Shown here one piece after another: positions 1 to 10,788 of a stretch of 64,000 nt of DNA. A program made the translations under genes and the position numbers. The number at the start of each line of letters is the position of its first letter. Position 1 is the first letter of the stretch. Under the pieces are notes generated by a model that was not told the DNA's origin, ran no database searches, and saw only the letters and a list, made by a program, of their open reading frames with translations. The DNA lies in the NCBI RefSeq assembly GCF_030247195.1, contig NC_080672.1, positions 189,158,344 through 189,222,343 of the forward strand, read 5' to 3'. The stretch comes from Topomyia yanbarensis. Taxonomy: Eukaryota; Arthropoda; Insecta; Diptera; Culicidae.

Positions 1-1072
1 CTCGACGAACTGAGTCGAATGGGATATGACACTCGGCCCTCCGGGCCGGGATTAGGTTGACGTTTTTCAGAGTGATTGCATAACCTTTCTATATGAGAAA
101 GGCAAAAATGTGCAAAATCCAAAAAAGTGAATCTTCGTCAATTTTTTTTCGTGTTTGCATCAAATCTCGACGTTTTATGCACCTTGAATACATTTAGCAT
201 CAAAAATAAAAATTCTATTTTTAATTTTTCCTATAGTTTTTATGAGAAATTTCTGTGTGGCCGCACTCTGAAACCCGTAATTCCGGAACGAGAATTCCGA
301 TCGATCCAAAATTCAATAGCAGCCGATGGGAAGGTTGCACCTTTCATTTGAGACTAAGTTTGGGCAAATCGGTCCAGCCATCTCTGAGAAAAATGAGTGA
401 CATTATTTGACACATACGCACATACATACACACACACATACATACACACATACACACACACACATACAGACTTTTTCCGATCTCGACGAACTGAGTCGAA
501 TGGGATATGACACTCGGCCCTCCGGGCCGGGATTAGGTTGACGTTTTTCAGAGTGATTGCATAACCTTTCTATATGAGAAAGGCAAAAATGTGCAAAATC
601 CAAAAAAGTGAATCTTCGTCAATTTTTTTTCGTGTTTGCATCAAATCTCGACGTTTTATGCACCTTGAATACATTTAGCATCAAAAATAAAAATTCTATT
701 TTTAATTTTTCCTATAGTTTTTATGAGAAATTTCTGTGTGGCCGCACTCTGAAACCCGTAATTCCGGAACGAGAATTCCGATCGATCCAAAATTCAATAG
801 CAGCCGATGGGAAGGTTGCACCTTTCATTTGAGACTAAGTTTGGGCAAATCGGTCCAGCCATCTCTGAGAAAAATGAGTGACATTATTTGACACATACGC
901 ACATACATACACACACACACACACACATACACACATACACACACACATACAGACTTTTTCCGATCTCGACGAACTGAGTCGAATGGGATATGACACTCGG
1001 CCCTCCGGGCCGGGATTAGGTTGACGTTTTTCAGAGTGATTGCATAACCTTTCTATATGAGAAAGGCAAAAA
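1..1072 (+). repeat. Tandem ~482-bp satellite units (type I), two full and one partial
   Basis: The sequence starting CTCGACGAACTGAGTCG recurs at 1, 482 and 965, giving two full units and a partial third. Each full unit holds a GGCCC/GGGCC mini-palindrome, a CCTTTCT...AGAAAGG hairpin, an A-rich block, a sentence-like motif 'gagactaagtttgggcaaa' and a (CA)n tract near 415-475 and 899-955. The partial copy stops at 1067 after GAGAAAGGC and an A-run. The same units recur at 22852-23656 and 51406-52405. The two 74-codon frames inside are artefacts of the repeat. Confidence 0.9.
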
Positions 1073-1900
1073 GAAGCAAAGAAATTAATGAACAAATAAA
1101 TAAAGAGAAAAGGGAGAATAAACTGAAGGATAGGCATAGGAAACAAGAATTACACAAACAGAGGTGTGGATGTGTGGCTAATGATTATTGTGCAGAGGAA
1201 TTGGCTGAGTGATTGACTAACAGACTGATTTACTGAATGAATGCATGGATGACTGACTAATGGAATGGAGGTTTATCCTAGTGAATTAATGGTGGATGGA
1301 TTGATAGAATGATGGGCTTACTGATGGAGTGATCGGATGGGTGATGGTGGCCAATGATCTGATGGTTGGCCAATTGCGGGGAATGAATATTAGGATGGTT
1401 GGTTGATTGATTGATAGATTGAATAATTGACTTGACGATTGATTGATGGACGGATAGGTCGGTGGATAGAAAGATTTGTAAATCGATTGAGCGATTGACA
1501 GACTGATCAATTGGTTGGTTGATTGGCTAATTGAGCGATCAATGAATAAAGGAATGTATAACTAACAGATTAATGGATACATTATTGAATTAAAAGGACA
1601 AACAACTAATTTAGTATATGATTCAGTGGGTGTAACAGTAAATAAATAAACAGGCAATAAAAAGTAAAGAAAAGACTAAATAAACAAACATACAAACTAA
1701 AATTATAAAATGCAAAAAAAAAAATTGATGAAAACGGAAAAAAACAAACGTTGATTATTTGACTGGTTGGTTGAGCGATTTGTTGGCTGGTTGACTGACC
1801 TAAGAAGTGGCTAGGCGAATGGAAAGGTGAACAGGCAATGGAATGCTTATCGATTCACTGATGGGTCCGAGGACTAACTGATTGATGCGTTAACTATTCC
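1073..1900. repeat. Degenerate GATT/GACT simple-sequence tract and A-rich DNA
   Basis: From about 1190 to 1560 and 1755 to 1890 the strand is a cryptically simple run of GATTGATT, GGTTGATT and GACTGACT words. An A-rich section lies between them at about 1600-1750. No coding signal is credible here; long frames in it are translations of the tetranucleotide pattern. Confidence 0.75.
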
Positions 1901-3327
1901 CTTTATTTCATTCTCTATTTTCAGTAGGCGGAAGAATCTTCGAAAACAGAACTATAAAGACAACCTTATATTTATTACTAATTATCTTCTTTCAGGATAG
2001 GTAGACTAAATATACTAGTATCGCTATTAGTTCTTCAAATTCAGGATCTATAACGAGAATTTCAGAAACTGGACTGAAATGTTGACCAGTAGCCTCGACG
2101 ATCAGTACGATTAGTACTGGAAATATAGATACACAACACAAGAGAACAGAACTGACAATTGGAATCACCAAGGCGTACTACTAGTGAGAATCGGAGAAAA
2201 AATCCAAATGGAGCTGAGGGTACGAGAGACGCATTTTGATTTGCTAAATCGCGACAACGACCCAATTTACGACTGTATCATGCGAACACTACAGTGCATT
2301 GCCGAGGATACACATTGGGTATTGATGATAGTGAAGACCACAAGCGTATGTATACAATTTTGATAATTTTCAAACCAAATCATATTACATGTACCACTAC
2401 CAACATAACAATATATTGGGACTGGGAGGGACCACCAGAGCACCCGATTGAAACGATTTGGACAGGGAGAGTGGAAATGCCAACTTCCTGCCGATAACAT
2501 TTCGTGGATAAAGGGCGGGCTCTTCTCCCCACCTATTGGGAATGCTCTACAACACAATGGCCTTCTTTACGGTTGATTCATGAGATCTAAACATTGGAAG
2601 GCGATTCTTAAACACTCCCGTGGACCGTATAAGCGAAGTGATTACTCTCGAGTAAGCGAATTGCCCAACGGACACCTTTCTCCTTTTTGGCCCTTCATAC
2701 AGTGTTTAGCTGACTATGATCAATGGGCAAAGATTGAACAAGTAGTAGTGTAAGAGCAGGCCATTGCAATAAAACGGTTGTTTTGCTACAATAGGTGGTA
2801 GTAACACACACAAAAATTATACAACGAACACTACATATACTTGCTCTTCACTGGCTGCTCGCGTGGTGTTAGTGAATTATACACTTGCTAGAGTTGTTAA
2901 ATATGGTAGCGTTTCTCATTAACACACACGGGAGCGTTGTGCGTGTCCTATGGAGTGTACAGAGTGTATAGAAATGTTTGTAGGCACGGTGGGGGTACAG
3001 ACACATTATACACAGACTAGCGAAGTGTCAGAAAATGCAGCCAAACGGACTATCAAAACCTGCAGCCAAACGAATATGGTGGTATTGTGAGGGGATGTGA
3101 AGAGGGAAGCCCATGCAAAGCTTATAGGATCTACCGTGGTTGCTAGCTTTGCTGTTTTTGTCTCCGCGGGTCTGTGTATAAAGTGTCTGTAGGTAGGGGT
3201 CGTTTTGTATTGGCTTCCTGGTCGACTTTGTCGGCGTGCAAAGACTGTATCGATCATCCGATGTGAATGTGTGTGTGTGCCAGCGAGTGAATATCTGAAG
3301 TGAGTTGTTGTCACCTTTTGTCGATAT
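1901..3327. other. Unassigned non-coding stretch
   Basis: I recognise no gene, RNA or mobile element end here. A pyrimidine-rich run ending in CAG at about 1923 resembles a splice acceptor but has no supported exon after it. Several frames of 60-100 codons exist on both strands, with no domain and no codon pattern I can support. Confidence 0.5.
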
Positions 3328-3335
3328 CATGTAAG

Positions 3336-3702
3336 CGTTGCCAATGTTCCAGATTTGTCTGGAAGCTTCCAGCTTTTTCTTAACTGAACAGACATTTGTT
3401 GAACTCTACGTTACATCCCAGAGGGAATGCCAGTATTCCAGATCTATCTGGCAGTGCTTTTTTAAGCTTCTTCCAAGAGGACAAGCCTCTCATTTTACTA
3501 GATTTTCAAACTATACAGGTTGTTGCAGACAAGTTTTGGAAGTGTGGGTCATATTTTCCCATACAAAAGCCAATTGTTGTTCTATGAGGATCAAAATGTG
3601 TGCCAGGTTTCGATGACTTTGGGGTCGCTGTCAAGTGACAGATTTTACCAGACATTTTTTATTTGAACTGCCAGGTTTTCTTTGAAAAACATGGCAGCCC
3701 TG
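3336..3702. mobile_element. hAT-like non-autonomous element (MITE), 5' end eroded
   Basis: The right end reads AACATGGCAGCCCTG, whose reverse complement CAGGGCTGCCATGTT is a typical hAT-style end. The left end begins CGTTGCCAATGTTCC, the same inverted repeat with its first bases lost. The flanks CATGTAAG (3328-3335) and CATGTTAG (3703-3710) match at 7 of 8 positions, the size expected of a hAT target duplication. Inside are palindromic CCAGATTTGTCTGG-like words, also seen in the element at 6802-7585, so the two are probably one family. Confidence 0.6.
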
Positions 3703-3863
3703 CATGTTAGCTTTCGGCAAGCTATTTTTGTACCAATTAGACTGATTTTCTCTAGCAGTGATGGGAATTGAAATAAAATGTGATCTTGACGCATCGATTT
3801 TTTCAAAATGCACCAAGTCAAACATCGATTTTTAAATACACAAAGTCGATGTTGTCAGGTATG

Positions 3864-4008
3864 GAGCGCTCTAGTTGGAGTGTGGCCGGGAGGCCGTGGC
3901 GTGTCCGGGCGAGCGTGGAATTTGACGTATACACAACAGAAATATGTCAAATTTCATGTTCGTTTGGATACGTCGTGGCCTCTTGGCCGCACTCTGACTG
4001 GAGTGCTC
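3864..4008. repeat. Foldback inverted repeat (~65-bp arms)
   Basis: The left arm (3864-3931) begins GAGCGCTCTAGTTGGAGTG. The reverse complement of the right arm (3945-4008) begins GAGCACTCCAGTCAGAGTG. The similarity continues through a GTGGCC...GAGGCC block to an AATTTGAC(G/A)TAT core, leaving a loop of about 13 bases. It is probably a small foldback or MITE. TCGATTTTT words flank both sides, so the element may extend further; I could not fix a target duplication. Confidence 0.6.
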
Positions 4009-4011
4009 TAG

Positions 4012-5565
4012 TCAGGCATCGAACTGTTAAGGATCGGAAGAAGACAATCGATTTTTCGAGGTGGGGATCGATTTTGAAATAATCGCAAGGCCATTGCCCA
4101 TTCCTACTCCATTGACCTTTCTACTCCCGTTAAAAAAGATACGGTGCCGAATTATTTCGCGAGGAAAACAAAAAAGTTGCACTGCAAAAACCGGCTGAGG
4201 TTAGGTATTTCGTGAGACAAACAAACCAAACTCCTTTGGTTTGACTTTGCATCTGTGGTTGTAAATGAGCTGTCAGAAATCTTAATAGCGAGGACAAGCG
4301 AAAATATTGATGGTGAATTATAAACTTTTTGATGGTGCAAGTGGAGGCATCTAGGGTTGATCCATGGTGAGGCAAGGTTAGTGACAGTAATAGGCAAGAG
4401 GAATAGGAGCGAATACAGCGCTGCATCTCAGATTTCTTATAGTTCCTTCCATGTATGACATAAACAGGGACACTTAGCGTGAAAAGTGGTTCAAATAGTG
4501 ATTGGGTATGAGGGTGAGTTGCGGACGAGCTGGAGGGGAGGGCAATAAAATTGCCTCATCGTTATTTGATGGATGGGTCTTCCTCTTATAACTCCAATGT
4601 GAAAGTACATTGTTGTACAAGTGATCAATTAATTCATTCAATATTGTCTCTCATTCGTGTCTATAGTTCCAGGTGTTAGCATAAGAAACAACGTGCGCGT
4701 GTTGTCGGTTGTGTGTCCGCTATACGACTGTCGTTTTAGGTACTTAGGTAATGCTTAAATTATACCGTTCAAACTACACTTCAGTTAGTAATACAACGCT
4801 CGCGAATATAGATTGCATATGAATCGATATCTTATTTAATCATTCGTGGAAAAAGAAAACAATGCATTATTGTCATTTCTTGCCTATAATAGTTCCATAG
4901 TAAATATTACATATATTACTGAATCTTCAATTACAAACGTATTAGCATATCTTTTCGCTAAATGTCTCGAGATTGAAAAGGTAATCGAGTCGTAATACGT
5001 TGAAATAAAGGTACAGGGAATAATGAAACTGTTTAATGTTTGGACAATATCTGATTCAATTCAACATTAGTAACACTCCCGACAGCCGGCAGTCCGGAGT
5101 TGAAGTTGCTTTTTTACAAATTGAGAATTCACGAAGTAATTCTACAAACGATAAATCTATCATAAATTCTCGGCTGCCGGCAGCCCAGAGCAATAAACAC
5201 ATGATAAAACTTATGAGAGTTGCATAGATCGTATCACTTATCAAGGTGAATCCAGATTGGTGTAACTTATATCCCATCCCACTAACAAAAACTCCTTCCC
5301 GTGGCAAACGTGGAGATGCAGAGGTATACACGGTCTCCATAACAACGTTTGTCACACTAACATTCCTTTCCTTCCCCGATGACTGTAAGGACGTGGCCGG
5401 CGTCGTTATTGGCATTTCAAAGCATAGAATTCTCGAAACGTGCACATTGAGAATGGATAGCTACTCCCAAGCGCCATTCGTTGATTCTCTGTGCAATTTC
5501 GCTTATTCTGGCCAATCACGGAGTAGCAACTACGAATTGTACGGTCATCATGCTCATGCTCATGC
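4012..5565. other. Unassigned non-coding stretch
   Basis: No recognised gene or element end. Around 5073-5190 two CAGCCGGCAG/CTGCCGGCAG words form a weak inverted repeat. A plus-strand frame at 5246-5605 (119 codons) is open, but it runs without a break into repeat DNA and shows no domain, so I do not call it a gene. Confidence 0.45.
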
Positions 5566-5690
5566 TCAAAAGGAGGGGCTTTCATCTGCATTGAAAAGTC
5601 AATAAATACGAACGCCTTGATGCTAAGCGTGCTCATTCGGTGTGAGCTGCGAAAGGGGAATGATCATATGTGTGTACGCAGTAAAAAAAA
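5566..5690 (+). repeat. Fragment of dispersed ~436-bp repeat family
   Basis: The segment with TCTGCATTGAAAAGTCAATA and GTGAGCTGCGAAAGGGG matches the tandem family at 46938-47560, 50440-50745, 56110-56633 and 59398-60125. It is cut off at 5690 where a satellite end begins. Confidence 0.75.
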
Positions 5691-6425
5691 CCTGTTTTAA
5701 TCCACCTAGAGGTGCAATTGTGCCTTTCTCATTTCTCCAAACTATGATTTAATAGCTGGTTCGTACAATATAACATTATGGAAATGTCTTTCATTCTTAT
5801 TATACTTGGTAAGTATATATAAGAGCACGTTTTTGCATTCATCGCGGTATCGGTTTGAATCGGAGTTTTCTATGTGATCGCACTCCACAACCCGTAACTC
5901 CGGAGCCGGAAGTCGGATGGAGATGGAATTTAATATCAGTTTCCGGGGACGCAACACTTTGAAAGAGACTTTGATTGACTGTTGGGGACCTAGATCTACA
6001 AATTCAACAGTTGTGTTTACATTTTGGAAAAAATTTCACCTTTTTACATTCATCGCAGAATTCGTTAGAATCGGGATTTGCTGCGTGATCGTGCGTATCA
6101 ACCTGTACTTCAGGAACCAGAACTCGGATCAACACAAAATTCAACAGCAGCTGATGGACCTTTCATTTAAAATTAAGTTTGTCAAAATCGGTTTAGAAAA
6201 TTCCGAGAAACCGATGTGGACGAATCAACAAATTTTGCTTTGTAACCATACTCTTCAACTCGTAATCCAGAACAAGATGTCGGTTGAAAATGAAATTCAA
6301 TAGCAACCTATGGGAATATTATACCTTTCATTTGAATCTTAGTTTTTGTAAAAATCGGTTCAGCCATCTCCGAGAAACCGATGTGTACATTTTGTTAACA
6401 AATCCGCACATACACACACATTGTA
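5691..6425 (-). repeat. Single copy of type II satellite-like element
   Basis: It begins with the characteristic terminal word CCTGTTTTAATCCACCTAGA followed by GGTGCAATTGTGCCTTTCTC. It then carries about three ~330-bp subunits, each with a '(a)agttt(g)tcaaaatcggtt...ccgagaaaccgatgtg' core. It ends in a short (CA)n tract at about 6408-6420. It is more diverged from the 35-45 kb array than the array members are from each other, so it is probably an older copy. Confidence 0.7.
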
Positions 6426-7670
6426 CTTGGTGCTAACAATGTACTTTTAAAGGGATCTTTGAATAATACTAAAATTTCCAATCCTTGACCAGTTCTTCCT
6501 CGTAACTCGGGAAGCTATCTCAAGGTAGAAATTTAGTGTTTTCAAATGCCTTTCGGATATCGTGAGTTCGCATTGTTTTTGAACTAATAACACTTGTCAC
6601 AAGAGTTCACGTAGCAACTGTGTACTGCAATAGAGTGATACTGAATACTGATTTATTTTCTACAATTTTAGACTATATATACATGAATTCCTTATAACTA
6701 ATGTTTACCTATCCTCTTTCAGCCTATTCTATCTATCTCTGCCTGTACAAGTTTTAGTTTCCTTTTCCCTTTTGTGGTGCGCTGATGAAAGCACCCGCAT
6801 TCAGGGGTGCCAACCTTCCAGATTTATCTGGATTCATCAAGATTTTCAAGCCTCGTCCAGACATAAAGATTTGTGTTTGTCTGATCCAGATTTCAGGGAA
6901 TTTGTCCAGATTTATCCAGACAATTTGAAAAATAACAAAATAAGTTTCATAAACCACTTTTTGAGAAAGCTGGAAACACAACATACCACCTTTTTTCGCG
7001 AAAGTCAACAATTTTTTGCCGAATTATACAGGGGGATGCTGTCTAGCAAGTATTTCGTACCAAACATCAGCTGGACCGGACCTGATTATCACGGTTAAAC
7101 AGCAATAAATGATAACTTTTACAAATATGTCAACGACTAGTACACGAGACATGTGCAACCGCTCACCCTATATTCTCTTTTTGGGGTCAAGTAACCAAAA
7201 AACGGGGTCCAAAGTGCTGGACCGAAGCAAGATGTTGGGTACGTGCAAAATATATGTGATTTGACAACCACAGTCTACCCCTGGAATTATATCATCTAGA
7301 AGTTCCAGCAGTCCAAGATTCTTGAAACTCTGAGATTCAAATTTAATCAATGTGCTCTATGCTGAAAATCAAGCATTGGACCTTTCCAGATTAGCAGGGC
7401 AATCACCAAATTTTTAGTAAGCCGATATATTTACTAACATACACACATGTTTCATTAATAAAACGTACCAAATATAGCCCATCGGTGAGGAATGCACCTT
7501 TTCTTAAGAATTTGGGTCATCCAGACAATTCCAGACTATTTAAAAAAATATTACAGATTTTTTAGAAAAACATTTGGCATCCCTGCCCGCATTATCCCTC
7601 TTTTACGTTATGACACGTAGGCGTGCCAGACAGGCGATGGTATGGAAATTTCGTATATTGTTTTAACCGT
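6426..7670 (-). other. Probable 3' flank/LTR of the BEL/Pao element (uncertain)
   Basis: This DNA lies just downstream, on the minus strand, of the env stop codon at 7675, where the element's 3' untranslated region and LTR should be. On the minus strand a purine-rich AAAAGAGGGA run (about 7594-7603) is followed by TGCGGG, a possible polypurine tract and LTR start. An AATAAA with downstream T-rich DNA lies near 6650. No second LTR is in the window for comparison, so the limits are guesses. The hAT-like element at 6802-7585 is inserted here. Confidence 0.3.
6802..7585. mobile_element. hAT-like non-autonomous transposon with perfect 8-bp TSD
   Basis: The left end is CAGGGGTGCCAACCTTCCAG. The right end, reverse-complemented, is CAGGGATGCCAAATGTTTTT. 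The 8 bases CCCGCATT occur immediately before (6794-6801) and immediately after (7586-7593), a perfect target duplication of hAT size. The 784-bp body holds several CCAGATTTATC words and no transposase, so it must have been mobilised in trans. It resembles the eroded copy at 3336-3702. Confidence 0.85.
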
Positions 7671-7674
7671 TTGC

Positions 7675-8155
7675 CTAACTGCCAATATCAGTGCATGCGT
7701 CACAATCTTTATCACTATGCACATTTTTTTTGGAATAATAAATTTGGGATACTTTGGCTAGACTGAAAGCAAATAAATAATGTTGGGTGGTTCTGGTTTC
7801 TAGAGTGATCATTATTATAAATTGTCTACGTTGAATTGGAGAGTTCATTTCATTTAGTTGTATGCTTGCTTGTGTAGCGGGTTGATTTGTTCTAAAATAT
7901 TTACAATAAATCCAGATACAGAGAATTATAATCATCAATAAAATTAAAATCATTGCAATCCATGAATACGGATGATATGTATGAAAGGTAGGGTTACTAT
8001 CGTTAATATCGTTAACATTTGCAATCTCGTCCTAAACTGTAGGTTTTTGTTCCTGAATGTTTTTGATTTTGATATTCTTATCGTATTGAATTATAGACTT
8101 TGGTTGGAAAAATGTTAATGTCCTTTTCGATTCATTCCTCATATTTGCAAATATT
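7675..8155 (-). pseudogene. env: BEL/Pao envelope-like gene, 3' part (transmembrane tail)
   Basis: This is the downstream part of the env frame after the Harbinger insertion. Minus-strand translation gives a polar Asn/Asp-rich stretch, then a strongly hydrophobic segment of about 20 residues at roughly 7885-7945, then a cytoplasmic tail of about 70 residues to the stop at 7675. This is the layout of a class I-type envelope anchored at its C-terminus. An in-frame stop near 8034 and frameshifts before it show decay. The other env part is at 18790-19990. Assignment as env rests on position, the transmembrane segment and the linked upstream part. Confidence 0.65.
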
Positions 8156-8353
8156 GGGTCGTATGAATAAAAAGTAGTAACTTTAAGTTTGCTACATTTT
8201 GGGTAGTAAATACTATATGTGGGATATTCTCGTATGAATAAACGTTACTTTACTACACTACATGTTTCGAACATCCTACAAACAGCTAATTTCGCATGAA
8301 TAAAACTAGTTTTTACTACAGTTTTCTGGTAGGTAGCTACGTAGTGAGCTCAC
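8156..8353 (+). repeat. Left terminal inverted repeat of the Harbinger element
   Basis: Partner of 18557-18764. Internally it repeats the word CGTATGAATAAA at least three times, at roughly 70-bp spacing (8159, 8231, 8302), so the long terminal repeat may itself be built from short direct repeats that could bind transposase. Confidence 0.8.
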
Positions 8354-8408
8354 CGGTAACTTAAAACAAATTTGTGAGGTTAAATTCGATTAAGTTTAAA
8401 TATCCGAA

Positions 8409-9445
8409 ATGAATCTTAATGCAGCTTTGTTGATGAATGTTAATACTAGAAAAGAGAAAACATTTTGCGCTCGTCGAGCAGATTGTGAAAATTTTTAAGC
8501 GCTTTATCGATTCACAAACGAAAACGTACATTGGTTGACAGATCATTTTCTTTGTGATCAAGAGGACACTAGAGGAGGAGGTCTCAGTAATTTTCAAAAA
8601 ATGAAAACATTTTTGCGATATGTGGGTGATCCAGGATTTCAGGTGAGCAACCATGATTGCGTATTCTAATGACACGTTTAATTAATATTTATATCAGGTT
8701 GGTGTTGGAGAGGATATCGGGATCCATCAAACGACAGTTCGCAAAATTATCTGGCACGTTTGTCAACAAATCATTGATAAATCAAACTACTGGATTCAAT
8801 TTCCGTCGACCGAAGAACAGTTTCGTAAGGCCAAAAATGCCTGGAGCCGCAGGGGAAAAATTCCAAATGCAATTGGAGCCATCGATTGTACCCACGTGCA
8901 CATTCGCATCATTTAATGTCCAAGCAACCTGCGACGCTAATGATATTTTCACCAGTATCGATTGTTCTTGGCCTGGTTCCGTTCACGATTCTAGGATCTG
9001 GAAGAATTCGGATATTCATAGAATTATGTTTGAGAATACTGCAGGAGCTCTTCTTCTGAGCGATGAAGGTTACGCTATTGCTCCGTGGATCATGACACCG
9101 TATAGAAATCCTGATACTCCAGTTAGAATGCATTATAATAAATTTTTTTGCCGAGAACGCGTTGTTATCGAAAGGGTTTTCGGACAGGTTAAAAGACGTT
9201 TCCCATTTTTGCAAAACGCAGTGCGCATGGCTACGTATCGAGTGCCATCAATGATTCTTGCATGCTTTGTGCTGCATAATGTTGCAAAACACCTCAAAGA
9301 TGAAGATTTCTATAGCGATGAAGACAACAACGATGAAGCGAGTGTTATTGATACAAATGAAATTGGCGATGTAAAAATTCGTGGACGAAATAGACGTGAT
9401 GCAATTGCTGTTTATCTAAGCCGTTCTGCTGCCGAAGAAGTGTAA
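8409..9445 (+). pseudogene. PIF/Harbinger (HARBI1-like) DDE transposase with one intron, inactivated
   Basis: A start at 8409 opens a frame that meets a TAA about 30 codons in and then continues in the same frame with an N-terminal HARBI1-like region (WLTDHFL, LRYVGDPGFQ). A 55-bp GT-AG intron spans 8643-8697 (CAG^GTGAGC ... ATATCAG^GTT); splicing joins GDPGFQ to VGVGEDIGIHQTT. Exon 2 shows the first catalytic Asp in GAIDCTHVH, then a small deletion and frameshift near 8908, then the second Asp in SWPGSVHDSR and the Glu in VIERVFGQVKRRF. The tail is acidic (DEDNNDEAS). DDE residues remain, but the nonsense codon and the frameshift make it inactive. The Myb-like partner protein usual in this superfamily is not recognised. 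Confidence 0.85.
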
Positions 9446-9689
9446 AGCTACCTATTGATTTTATATACTAACATATATCATGCTCAAACCCCCTTTTGGC
9501 ATTTTTACTAGAATTCCCTTATGAGGGCTCACTAGTCATTCACCTCTGATACCAGATCTCCCATCTCTCACATATCCGTGGCGTCAGCGGGTCTATGAAC
9601 AACCTAAATGAAGATCGAATAACCCACTCTACAGAGATCCATAGTCGTATGCTAACAGGGATGGAAATGTTCTTCATATTAAGGTCTAT
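9446..9689. other. Spacer after the transposase, no gene seen
   Basis: Presumably the 3' untranslated part of the Harbinger element, then the edge of the inserted LINE fragment. No signal could be placed precisely. Confidence 0.4.
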
Positions 9690-10640
9690 CCAAAAGCGAG
9701 TTGCGGAAGAAAAAACGATGAGCACAGCTTTCGGTTGCTAAGCGTTGCGTGTATTCAGTTCATGATATATGAAGGTACTTCATGGCATCGTGCTGCTTCC
9801 AAAATGGATTCGAAAGAGCCGTTGTCAAAAGCACCTTCAATATCAAGAAAAACTCCTAAACTTAATTGCTTCTGCGAAAAGGGTTTTCAATGTTGTAGAC
9901 AGCATTGTGCAACAGGATGATAGCAAAGTTCCCCCGCTGATATGCATGTAGCGAGGGCTCGCCATAGCTGACATCCCGATTTGAGAAGGAAGGTTAGACT
10001 GATCGATCTCAAACTTTTTGCCTCCTCATAAGTGACGCGGCAACCTTTGGGAATGAATTTTACAGATATTTCCCGCCACACTAATGGAATGCATCGTGAT
10101 GTAAGACTATGCATGAAATGATCACATCCTCTTTGCAGTAGCACTGGAATGATTCCATCTTTTCCCGAAGAGTAATACGGAGCAAACCTTTCAATCGCCC
10201 ATTTGATCGATTCGGTTGTCACCGTTCTACGAGCAAATGCCCAAGAATCAGAAATACTTGAAAAAAAAAACTCAGGAGCAGTCGTCAGTAATGGCTCCGT
10301 ACAGCCTGGTATGTATGTGTCAAAAAGACAATTGAATACTACATCTTCATCAAACGAGTATTTACCATTAATCTACTATACTCGTCGAGACATGAGATAT
10401 TTGTGCAGAGGATTTTCCAACCACTTCGCTCAGAGGATCGAAGGGCATTTCTGTATGCTTTGCTAACCAACTTAAATGCTTCCGACCCATCCCTGCGTCT
10501 GCGATTGCAAGCTCTTCTACATAGATTTTAGAGTCGAACAAGATCGGTATTCCACCAAGGTGTTCTCTCTAGAAGCACGCATAACTCGAAGCGGACAAGC
10601 CTCTTAGTATGCTGCTTGGTATGAGTGAGTATGTTTTATA
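9690..10640 (-). pseudogene. Non-LTR retrotransposon RT fragment, R1/LOA/I-like group
   Basis: On the minus strand, from about 10560 downward, there is a WWN..L linker between endonuclease and RT, then an IKWAIERFAPY...GKDGI block, then VKFIPKG and EEAKSLR.ISLT (RT motifs 1-2), and FLDIEGAFDN at about 9821-9852 (motif A, catalytic Asp present). Frameshifts and stops separate these blocks. The endonuclease and everything after motif A are missing. The block wording suits the R1/LOA/I group of LINEs; the exact clade is not resolved. Confidence 0.75.
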
Positions 10641-10788
10641 TACGATGCGAGCCAGTTTGACAATTCATCTAATACTTCTTCTCTGCCAGCTTGTACAAAT
10701 GTTGGACGATTTCATACATTAAGTATGTGTAGGAAAAAAACGTGGCAATTTCTGTATGGTAGTAGGAAAGCTAGCTGTGGGTCTAGTA

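Noticed and set aside
403..1146. Cys-Val/His-Thr-rich short proteins here and at 22695-23137, 29689-30030, 39690-39960, 44135-44481 and 51255-52105
   Set aside because: They are (CA)n/(TG)n tracts of satellite units read through; the same frames recur with every unit.
1900..1930. Splice acceptor of a host gene
   Set aside because: A pyrimidine run and CAG exist, but no exon with coding character follows.
3028..3330. Two overlapping ~100-codon minus-strand frames
   Set aside because: No recognisable domain and overlapping in different frames; nothing distinguishes them from chance.
5246..5605. 119-codon plus-strand frame with a small acidic/His-rich end
   Set aside because: No domain, no codon evidence, and its end lies in the dispersed 436-bp repeat family.
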